Of a stretch of 25,639 bases of DNA, positions 8,265 through 14,714 are shown piece by piece. The translations under genes and the position numbers were made by a program. The stretch covers positions 1 through 25,639 of the forward strand of contig DATJBF010000044.1 of the NCBI GenBank assembly GCA_035515475.1, read 5' to 3'. Source of the stretch: DATJBF01 sp035515475. Its GTDB lineage: Bacteria; Verrucomicrobiota; Verrucomicrobiia; Palsa-1439. The notes beneath the pieces were generated by a model, which worked only from the letters and a program-made list of their open reading frames with translations, was not told the origin of the DNA and searched no databases. Position 1 is the stretch's first letter. Each line of letters begins with the position of its first letter.

Positions 8265-8285
8265 CCCGCCCGTTCATCGAGCGGG
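8265..8285 (-). terminator. Hairpin between convergent genes, possible terminator
   Basis: CCCGCCCG-TTCAT-CGAGCGGG forms an 8-bp stem, complete with one G-U wobble in the minus-strand RNA and with one C-A mismatch in the plus-strand RNA. It lies between the convergent GloVer and HPr-like genes, and the HPr-like stop codon falls in the loop. Only a weak T-rich stretch (CTTGTT) follows on the minus strand, so termination is plausible but not strongly supported. Confidence 0.35.
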
Positions 8286-8906
8286 TTCGTCCATCGGGTC
8301 CTGCTGCTGCATCAGCTTCTCCAGCGCTTCCAAGGCCGGCCCCGCTTGGGAGCCGGTGGCGATGAACTCCAGCGGATCGCCCCGGGCCACCCCCAGCGAC
8401 AAGAGGCTGAGAATCGATCTCACGTTCATGTACGGACGGCCCTCCAACAGGAAGTTGTAATAGATCATGCCCTCCCGGTGAACGTAGATGTCACAGTCAA
8501 ATTCCGTTGCGAGCGTGGCCACGGCGGACACCGGCCGCATGTGCAACCCCTTCTCGTTCTGGACGACGACGGTGATCTTCTTGAATCCGTTACGCTCGAG
8601 CGACTCTCGCTCGGCACGCCAGATGTGGGCGTACTTCTGACACCATTCTTCGGCTGCCGATTGCTTCCCAATGTCCCGGCCCTCCTCGATCGAGCGAAAG
8701 TACTTGTGCCGCTCGATCTCCAAACGCTGCTCTTGATTGTCGCGCCGAAGCTTCTCCCGCTGCCAATCCGCCTCGAAATGCTCGATGAAATCGGCAATGG
8801 CTTCCTCGATCGTCACCTCCGCGCCGCGTTTCTGCGAAAGAAAATACTTGTGCTCTTCAATCGCCTTCAACTCCGCTGCGGTCAGATTGATCTCCGGGAT
8901 GCTCAT
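8274..8906 (-). CDS. HPr-fold phosphocarrier-like protein with duplicated N-terminal module
   Basis: The C-terminal part (about 108-200 of 210 residues) resembles the PTS phosphocarrier HPr. It has NEKGLHMRPVSAVATLA with His122 and Arg124 at the phosphorylation site, and VRSILSLLSLGVARGD, where Ser164 occupies the place of the regulatory serine. About eleven extra residues sit between these sites compared with E. coli HPr. The N-terminal 107 residues, absent from normal HPr, contain two copies of one module exactly 48 residues apart: EEHKYF at 17-22 matches ERHKYF at 65-70, and Trp48 matches Trp96. This part is charged and probably helical. The start at 8906 is chosen because the recognisable protein begins there (MSIPEINLT); no good ribosome-binding site is visible. 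No PTS enzyme I, permease or HPr kinase gene is in the window. A regulatory role is inferred, not shown. Confidence 0.75.
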   Translation of the reverse strand: MSIPEINLTAAELKAIEEHKYFLSQKRGAEVTIEEAIADFIEHFEADWQREKLRRDNQEQRLEIERHKYFRSIEEGRDIGKQSAAEEWCQKYAHIWRAERESLERNGFKKITVVVQNEKGLHMRPVSAVATLATEFDCDIYVHREGMIYYNFLLEGRPYMNVRSILSLLSLGVARGDPLEFIATGSQAGPALEALEKLMQQQDPMDEPAR

Positions 8907-9126
8907 GGATTGTTCGCGCCAAACGGCGTCTCTAGCGGATGCGTTTCGCCGCAATGAGACGCACACTTACCAAATGCGCAGGCTACCACAGGTTCCGTGG
9001 CTCTGACCATCTCGTAGCCAACCATGAATTCAACCTCGTTGCCCATTTGCGGATGTCTCTAGCATGCATCCTGCTTTTCCGCTACGACCATGCAGACTAT
9101 CCGAACCACATCAGAGTGACCGACCC

Positions 9127-9372
9127 ATGACCATCCATCGCCCCACCGAAGAACAGATCCGCGCCCGAGCCTACCAGATCCACCTCCAGCGCGGCGGCGA
9201 ACCCGGACACGAACAAGACGACTGGTTACAGGCCGAATACGAACTGATCCAATTGCCAACCGAAGAAATCGCCGATCTTGAGCCGCCCCGAACCGAAGAC
9301 GGCCGGCCCCACACCAAGTCAGTGGTCCACGTCGTCCGCGCCGCAGTGGTCTTGGTCGGAGCGGCTTTCTAG
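9127..9372 (+). CDS. DUF2934 family small protein
   Basis: The 81-residue product carries the DUF2934 signature near its N-terminus: IRARAYQIHLQRGGEPGHEQ followed by DDWLQAEYEL. The family is made of small proteins of unknown function, often found in Proteobacteria, Acidobacteria and Verrucomicrobia. The C-terminal part (PRTEDGRPHTKSVVHVV...) is variable. Its stop codon shares bases with the stop of the convergent gene on the minus strand. Confidence 0.8.
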   Translation: MTIHRPTEEQIRARAYQIHLQRGGEPGHEQDDWLQAEYELIQLPTEEIADLEPPRTEDGRPHTKSVVHVVRAAVVLVGAAF

Positions 9373-9596
9373 CCTTTCGCCTTCCTAAGCCTGGCCCACC
9401 GTGCCCGCTGGGCGGCCGCAATCCTCGCTCGTGCCGCCGCCGAAAACCTCGGCTTCCGTCTGCCGGCCCCGTTGCCGGATCCTGACCCATCGAGCGACGC
9501 CAACGCCTCGATGGCCAGCGTTAGCTTCTCCAGTTCCCGCTCGGTACGCCTCCGCCGCGACTGCAACTGCCGAACGACTTCCTTGATGTCGGACAT
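9369..9596 (-). CDS. Small basic coiled-coil protein, function unknown
   Basis: The 75-residue product starts with a predicted helix (SDIKEVVRQLQSRRRRTERE, then LEKLTLAIEAL) with heptad-like hydrophobic spacing, then has a Gly/Ser linker and a strongly basic Ala/Arg tail (SAAARARIAAAQRARWARL). Similar tails are seen in small hypothetical proteins of soil bacteria, and DNA or RNA binding would fit the charge, but no function is assigned. The start at 9596 is favoured by GGGGAG four bases upstream. Its last bases overlap the DUF2934 gene tail to tail at a shared CTAG. Confidence 0.65.
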   Translation of the reverse strand: MSDIKEVVRQLQSRRRRTERELEKLTLAIEALASLDGSGSGNGAGRRKPRFSAAARARIAAAQRARWARLRKAKG

Positions 9597-10177
9597 GGTT
9601 CTCCCCAGTTGGTTAAAGCCGATTTGCACAACCGGCAGCCCTGTACCCTAACAGTCACATCCGCCGATTTCAACTACTTTGACGGATCGCCCGGCTGCCT
9701 CAGCGCAACAGCCGTTCCCCCAGAAAGAGCCGAGGCGCGGCGACTGTACCGACAGCTTCCGCGCCCCTTGCAGGCTCTTTATTTGGCAGGAACTCATGTC
9801 CTGCGCGGTCTCTGGCAAAGCAGCAGCCGTGCCTTCGACCGACGCAGCACGTCGATTTATGCATTTCCCTTCCTGACGGGTGCATCTGAGCACTGACACC
9901 GACGGATGACAGCCTTTGTAGCCGCCCCGCTCTGCCGGGGCGCCTCTCACACGGCGACAGAGCGCCGTGGCTTCCCGCAATGCACGGTGGCAATGTCAAG
10001 ATGCGCCCCTTCCTGACCTCCAAGCTCCCATGCCTCACGGTTCCCCCGTCTCCCATCAGCCATCACCCAACACCCGGCCCCCTTCGTCCTCGACACTTCG
10101 TCCTCGATCCTTTCCCCGACGCCATGCTTCTGCTACTCTCTGCCAGTGGTCTGATCGTCTGGAGCGAAAGAGAATCC
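9597..10177. other. Noncoding stretch between small gene and MBL-like gene
   Basis: No convincing gene is seen in these 581 bases: reading frames on both strands are short and of low-complexity composition. The notable content is a pair of adjacent hairpins (9923-9969) and an imperfect tandem duplication of TTCGTCCTCGA at 10083-10093 and 10097-10107. No clear promoter could be assigned for either flanking gene. Confidence 0.6.
9923..9969. repeat. Two adjacent perfect 7-bp hairpins with complementary loops
   Basis: CGCCCCG-CTCTGC-CGGGGCG (9923-9942) and CACGGCG-ACAGAG-CGCCGTG (9950-9969) are two perfect 7-bp stems with 6-base loops, separated by seven bases. Five bases of the two loops are complementary (CTCTG and CAGAG), so a kissing interaction is possible in RNA. 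The design resembles dispersed palindromic (REP/MITE-like) intergenic repeats, but only one copy is visible in this window. Confidence 0.55.
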
Positions 10178-10804
10178 ATGCGCGAGATCATCAACGAAAT
10201 CTTCACTTGGGGCGGGGCGTACCCCGACATGCCTTGGGACCTGAACGGCTTCGCGGTGCGCTCGGAGACCGGGACGATCCTTGTGGACCCACCATCGCCC
10301 GCCGCTGCTGACTGGCCGAAACTCGATGCCCTGAAACCGATCCAGAAGATCGTGGCGACCAATCGAGACCATGACCGCGAGACGCAGCAATTTCGCGAAC
10401 GCTACCACTCTCCTGTGGTGGCGGGAGCCAACGAGCAGGGTGAATTCGCTTCGCTGAAGATCGACGAGACCGTCAACGACGGCGACCTCCTGCCCGGCGG
10501 CCTGCGGGTGATCCATCTGCCCGGCAAATCACCCGGCGAGATCGGCCTCTACTTCGATCCATCGCGAAACAAAATCTCCAAACAAGTCGGTGGCATCGTC
10601 CTGCTGGGAGACGCGCTCATCGGTCATCCGCCGGGCCAGTTGCGGTTCGTTCCCGAACACAAACTCGACGACCCGGCTCAACTCAAAAGGTCATTGCGCA
10701 AGCTGTTGGCCCTCGAGTTCCAAGTGCTCCTGCTCTGCGACGGTCATTCTCTGCTGAAAGGTGCCCGCCAAAAAGTGGAACAATTCTTGTCCGCCCAATC
10801 ATGA
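10178..10804 (+). CDS. Metallo-beta-lactamase-fold protein with degenerate metal site
   Basis: The 208-residue protein follows the metallo-beta-lactamase layout. A first strand set is followed by TNRDHDRE at 61-68 where THxHxDH is expected, then LPGKSPGE at 114-121 where a histidine normally follows PG, VLLGDAL at 141-147 with the conserved Asp145, and LCDGHSLL at 187-194 with His190. Several zinc-binding histidines are therefore replaced (by Asn, Asp, Arg and Lys), while the late Asp and His remain. It may bind one metal, or none, and act on an unknown substrate. The start ATG at 10178 is chosen because the fold begins there and GGAG/AGAGA lies upstream. A longer upstream frame is proline-rich and unlikely to be coding. 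Confidence 0.65.
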   Translation: MREIINEIFTWGGAYPDMPWDLNGFAVRSETGTILVDPPSPAAADWPKLDALKPIQKIVATNRDHDRETQQFRERYHSPVVAGANEQGEFASLKIDETVNDGDLLPGGLRVIHLPGKSPGEIGLYFDPSRNKISKQVGGIVLLGDALIGHPPGQLRFVPEHKLDDPAQLKRSLRKLLALEFQVLLLCDGHSLLKGARQKVEQFLSAQS

Positions 10805-10859
10805 CGGCTGAGAACCCCAGGTTCATGCTCCCCCGCGTCCTCGTCAACCTCATCAACCC

Positions 10860-11436
10860 ATGATCATGCCTGCCCCATCTCCCGACCCGCGTCTCGCGCT
10901 CCAGCGCTATCTGACGGCGCTGTTGGCAGCGGACTGGGAGGACCCGAATGGGCCGTTGCTGTTGAACGGCAATCTCACGCCGCCGGAACTGGCCAACGCG
11001 CCGTTCTTCTTCAACGCGCGCTGTCTTCTGCAGGTACTCGACGCTGTTCGCGGCACACCGGCCACGGCCGCCGGCAACCTTAACCGCCCGTTCGTCCACC
11101 GCATCGCCGACCTGCTCGTACCGCGAGCAGTACCACCGCGAGCACCTCCGCTATTACTCCAAGGGACTCAACGAACAGGAATTACATACGCTCCACATTG
11201 CGCGCGTCGTTTGCGAATGTGGCCGGCTGGTCGCCCGGCGTAACAAACGGCTCACGGTCAGCCGGCGCGGACGGGAATTGCTCCCGGATGACCAAGCCGG
11301 CGCGCTCTACCGTCAGTTATTCCTCGCCTACTTCCGGCGATTCAACCTCGGCTACCAATTTCCCCTGCGCGACGTGCCCGGCATCCAAGACACGATGGCC
11401 GTCGTCCTCTGGCGGCTGCCTACCGAGGCGCGGTAA
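10860..11436 (+). pseudogene. Frameshifted and 3'-truncated gene of an uncharacterised family
   Basis: The frame starting MIMPAPSPDPRLALQRY reads well through GNLNRPFVHRIADLL (to 11117). It then continues in the next frame as YREQYHREHLRYYSKGLNEQ, ELHTLHIARVVCECGRLVAR, RELLPDDQAGALYRQLFLAY and DVPGIQDTMAVVLWRL. Ignoring one base at about 11113-11118 joins the two frames without a stop. The text after the shift is clearly protein-like and predicts a winged-helix-like segment (ARRNKRLTVSRRGRELL). The protein then ends abruptly at 11436, where a convergent fragment begins. I cannot name the family. The C-terminal part seems to lie inverted at 11780-11944. Confidence 0.55.
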
Positions 11437-11771
11437 CGAATGGCCGTGCTCTTGTCGATGACTTTTTCCTTCTCATCCGCGGTTGCGAAAAGAATGTAGT
11501 CAGGTTCGGCATCCTGATCGGGCATTCCGAGGTTGTCTGTCCAAGCGAAGCCAAGTCGGTCCAGGATCTTGTCGAGAAGCTCCTGGCGAGTGAATGCTTC
11601 ATTATTCTTGGCGCAGGCTAGATAACGCCTCTCGTAGAGGTCCTTGCAGAATTGCCACAGCGGGCGCGCCTGATCGTCGGTGAGCCACCAGTCGTTCTTT
11701 TGGATACGCGCCTTGAGGTAATGGTCGGAAAAAAACCCGTCTGTCTGCCAGAGTTTGCGGACTTCAGGAAG
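11421..11771 (-). pseudogene. N-terminal fragment of a type IIG-like restriction-modification protein
   Basis: About 117 residues read like the N-terminal part of large Eco57I/type IIG-like restriction-modification or DNA methyltransferase proteins: LPEVRKLWQTDGFFSDHYLK, LYERRYLACAKNNEAFTRQE, LLDKILDRLGFAWTDNLGMP, EPDYILFA and VIDKSTAIRYRASV. In such proteins a conserved nuclease-like segment (an EAK-type motif) and the methyltransferase domain should follow. Here the similarity stops at about 11421, exactly where the opposing plus-strand gene breaks. No start codon precedes LPEVRK in the right place. This is a remnant with no expected activity. The family call is from remembered motif patterns and is moderate. 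Confidence 0.45.
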
Positions 11772-11779
11772 CCCGAGTG

Positions 11780-11944
11780 CCGGAACAGAGCAGTCACGCG
11801 GATGCGATCCTTGTCGCCGATGCCGCGCAAGCCGGCCGGGGCCGGCAATTCGCTGGATTGCTGTCTCTCGATGAGGCCGAAGTCCAAGAGCGGATTGAGC
11901 GCGTAGTCCGCCAAGATGCGGGTCAAGGCCACCAGTATCTGCTT
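11780..11944 (-). pseudogene. Fragment resembling the missing C-terminal part of the gene at 10860-11436
   Basis: The minus strand reads KQILVALTRILADYALNPLL, then DFGLIERQ and, after a linker, DKDRIRVTALFR, before running into the restriction-modification fragment within about nine bases. This pattern fits the C-terminal part expected for the plus-strand family (a helix-rich segment, DFGLIER, then VTALFR). It is in a different frame from the restriction fragment. It has no start of its own and is interpreted as a displaced piece. The identity is an inference from sequence style and position. Confidence 0.35.
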
Positions 11945-12052
11945 TACCGAACATGACGTAAAGCAGTTGGCGCGACGAAACTGGATGATGTTTACACCGA
12001 GCCCTTCGTCGGGCTGCCGGCTGACTGTTGAGAACTGACGGCCGATAGCTAA

Positions 12053-13234
12053 CTAAGACCGCGGCCTCACCGCTCGCGGCAGGCGATCGAAGGCGCGCAG
12101 GCCGCCGACCGCAGCACGCGTTTTCGCCGCGTCCCAGCAGCCGGCAATCGCGGTCCCGCACTTCGGACACGCGCCACTGTCCGTCAACCGATAGCTGTGA
12201 ACCATAAACCCCGACCGTTCGATCAACGTCTCATCGCACTTCGGGCACCGCGTGTTCTCCCAGGCGCCCACGCCGCCGGGCAGATTCCCCGCGTAACAAT
12301 AACGCAACCCCTCTTCCGTCCCGATCTCGCAGGCGCGAATGATGGTCCGCCGCGACGTGTAATCCCGGTCCTGCATCTTGTAGTCGGGATGAAACGCCGT
12401 GCAATGCCAGGGAATGTCGGGCGATATACCCACGAGGAACTTCGCGATCTGGCGCATCTCATCTTCGCCGTCGTTGAACCCGGGAATAAACAGGGTAACG
12501 ATCTCCAACCAGAACCCTTTCCGGTGAAGCATCTCGATGGTCTTGAGCACGTTGTCCAGCTGGCCGCCGAGTTGACGGTAATCTTTGTCGTCGAATCCCT
12601 TCAAGTCGACCTTGTAGAAATCGACCCACGGCTTGATGTAGTCGAGCACTTCTTCGGTACCGTTGCCGTTGGAAACGTACGACGTGTGCAGTCCGTGTTT
12701 GCGCGCTTCCCTGAAGACTTCGACGGCCCACTCGCTGGTGATCAGCGGCTCGTTGTACGTGCTGGTGACCGTATCTGCGCCCTTCTCAACCGCCAACCGC
12801 ACAAATTGCCCGGCGGTCATCGGCATCGCCGGCGCCGTGCTCATCGGGTCGCGCAGAGCTTGCGACGTGAACCAATTCTGGCAATACCCGCAGTGCAAAT
12901 CGCATCCGAGCATCCCGAAACTCATCGCCAACGTGCCCGGTAACGCATGGAAGAACGGCTTCTTCTCAATTGGATCACACTGCAGCGCTCCGAAATAGTT
13001 GTACGGAACGAACAGCGTACCACCGCGATTGAATCTCACCCGGCAGATGCCGTCGTGCCCATCGAGAATCAGGCAGCGGTGACCGCAGGCGTAGCACCGC
13101 ACCTTGTTGTCAGGAAGTTTCTCGTAAAGCTCGCCCTCTTTCGTCAGCCGCGCGAGTGCATCCCCCAGGGTCTCCATCGTCGCGGTCGCGCGTTTTCGGG
13201 TTTCCCGCGTCAAGACTGGATCTGATTTCGGCAT
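12053..13234 (-). CDS. amrS: AmmeMemoRadiSam system radical SAM enzyme AmrS
   Basis: This is a radical SAM protein of the AmrS family, which in other genomes accompanies Memo and AMMECR1 proteins; its reaction is not established here. In the 393-residue form, N-terminal cysteines lie at 47, 50, 54 and 64 (VRCYACGHRCLILDGHDGIC). The radical SAM cluster motif CDLHCGYC is at 111-118, followed by TYNEPLI, YVSNGNGT and DFYKVDLKGF as in the family. A C-terminal zinc-ribbon-like segment has CPKC twice. The start at 13234 is supported by GGAGG ten bases upstream. It is downstream of ftsZ by 97 bases on the same strand. Neither Memo nor AMMECR1 is in the window. Confidence 0.9.
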   Translation of the reverse strand: MPKSDPVLTRETRKRATATMETLGDALARLTKEGELYEKLPDNKVRCYACGHRCLILDGHDGICRVRFNRGGTLFVPYNYFGALQCDPIEKKPFFHALPGTLAMSFGMLGCDLHCGYCQNWFTSQALRDPMSTAPAMPMTAGQFVRLAVEKGADTVTSTYNEPLITSEWAVEVFREARKHGLHTSYVSNGNGTEEVLDYIKPWVDFYKVDLKGFDDKDYRQLGGQLDNVLKTIEMLHRKGFWLEIVTLFIPGFNDGEDEMRQIAKFLVGISPDIPWHCTAFHPDYKMQDRDYTSRRTIIRACEIGTEEGLRYCYAGNLPGGVGAWENTRCPKCDETLIERSGFMVHSYRLTDSGACPKCGTAIAGCWDAAKTRAAVGGLRAFDRLPRAVRPRS

Positions 13235-13331
13235 AACTGCCCAACCTCCGTACCACCTGAAATTACCACTCCAGTCGGGGCCTTGCCAGCCCGCTCCGCC
13301 GGCCCACGCAGGCCACATCCAATGGGAGAGA

Positions 13332-14699
13332 TTACCGCTTCAAACTGACGCCGCGGCGTATGAAGGTCGGCACGTCGAGGTCTTCACCCTGATAGAGCGT
13401 CGGCTCGCTCTTGTCGAACCGCCCCCGGCTCACGCCTTCCAGCGGCAGCGTTTCCTGCTTCGGTTTCGACGATTTCCGCACCGGGGCAGATTCAGACGTC
13501 GGCGGTTCCTCCCCGTCCGGTTTCGCAGCCGGCACCGACGGACCGGAGCCAACGGCCAAGGGCGATGGTCGCGCCGTGCGTGACAGCGCACTGTCGCCGG
13601 GCCGCGGAAACGTCATGGGCCTCGTCGCCACCGGTTGGGCCACCACCCGCCGGGGCAGAACATTGGCCGCAGCAATGACCGTCACCGCCAATCTCCCGCG
13701 ATAGGTGTCGTCGATTGCCGCCCCCATGATGATGTGCGCCCGGCTGGCCTGGCGTGTAATCGGGTCCACGGTCTTCTGCACGTCGGCCAGCGTCAGGTCC
13801 GGTCCGCCCAAGACGCTGACCAGTACGCCTTCGGCCTTCACCAACACGTCGCCACCGTCCAGCAACGGATTCTCCAGCAAACTCTTCACCGCATCGCGCA
13901 CCCGGTTCGGGCCGGCTGCTTCGCCGTAGCTGAACAGGCCGTCGCAGTGTTTCGCCCCCAAGGTCGCCCGCAAATCGGCGAAATCGAGGTTGATCAGCCC
14001 CTTGCGCGACAACAATTGCCACACCGCTTGCACGCCCAGAATCACCTGTTCGTCGGCCCGCTTGAACGCCGCCACCACGCTGGCGTCGTCGCCGACAATC
14101 CGGAAAATCTTGTCGTTGGGAATGCAGATCACCGCGTCGGCCTGCGCCCGGAGTTGGTCCAACCCCGACAGGGCCTGCTGGCGGCGACGGTCGCCCTCGA
14201 AAGAGAACGGCAGCGCGACAAATGCCAGCACCAACGCTCCCTGCTCTTTCGCCAGCCGCGCCACCACCGGGCTGGCACCCGTGCCCGTGCCACCGCCCAG
14301 TCCCGCGGTAATGAACACGAGGTCCGCGTTCTGGCACAGCGCTCCGATCTTGTCCGCGTCGGCCTGCGCCGCACGCGCCCCGATCTCGGGCTCGCCGCCG
14401 GCACCCAGCCCATGCGTAACGGCCGCGCCAATCTGTACTTTCACCGCCGCGTCGATTTCACCCAGGGACTGAAGATCAGTGTTGATGGCCACGAGGTCGA
14501 CACCCTTGAGCAAATGACTGTGCTGAGTCCGGGACACCGCGATCTGGTTCACCGTGTGACCACCGGCGCCGCCGACGCCGAAAATTTTCAGTCGAATCCT
14601 GGGCACGGCTATCGGCTTCTTTTCCATGGGAGAAGTGCTTTCCTCGGGCGTCACAGACAAACGCCGAACTGCGGTATCTGGTTTGCGGCGGGTGGCCAT
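13332..14699 (-). CDS. ftsZ: Cell division GTPase FtsZ
   Basis: FtsZ polymerises at midcell to form the Z-ring. In 455 residues the GTPase domain shows the T1 loop GVGGAGGHTV at 41-50, INTD at 72-75, the tubulin signature GLGGGTGTGASP at 133-144, and the T7 synergy loop NLDFADLR at 237-244 with its acidic residues. A disordered Pro/Ser-rich linker (about 352-430) leads to the C-terminal partner-binding peptide EDLDVPTFIRRG. Where E. coli FtsZ has Asn in the T1 loop (GGGGGN), this one has His48. Two starts are possible: ATG at 14699, used here, and ATG at 14627 (MEKKPIAV). The gene follows ftsA by 15 bases. Confidence 0.95.
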   Translation of the reverse strand: MATRRKPDTAVRRLSVTPEESTSPMEKKPIAVPRIRLKIFGVGGAGGHTVNQIAVSRTQHSHLLKGVDLVAINTDLQSLGEIDAAVKVQIGAAVTHGLGAGGEPEIGARAAQADADKIGALCQNADLVFITAGLGGGTGTGASPVVARLAKEQGALVLAFVALPFSFEGDRRRQQALSGLDQLRAQADAVICIPNDKIFRIVGDDASVVAAFKRADEQVILGVQAVWQLLSRKGLINLDFADLRATLGAKHCDGLFSYGEAAGPNRVRDAVKSLLENPLLDGGDVLVKAEGVLVSVLGGPDLTLADVQKTVDPITRQASRAHIIMGAAIDDTYRGRLAVTVIAAANVLPRRVVAQPVATRPMTFPRPGDSALSRTARPSPLAVGSGPSVPAAKPDGEEPPTSESAPVRKSSKPKQETLPLEGVSRGRFDKSEPTLYQGEDLDVPTFIRRGVSLKR

Positions 14700-14714
14700 G
14701 TCGTTCCGCTGGTC

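Noticed and set aside
8265..8285. Confident rho-independent terminator between the convergent genes
   Set aside because: The stem is imperfect on the plus strand and lacks a clear T-run, so it is listed only as a possible terminator.
9609..9896. Possible small gene in the noncoding stretch (plus strand)
   Set aside because: No ribosome-binding site, no recognisable domain and compositionally odd translation; not supported.
10805..12052. Insertion sequence as the cause of the broken genes
   Set aside because: No transposase-like translation and no terminal inverted repeats were seen at the apparent break points; an inversion plus deletion fits better.
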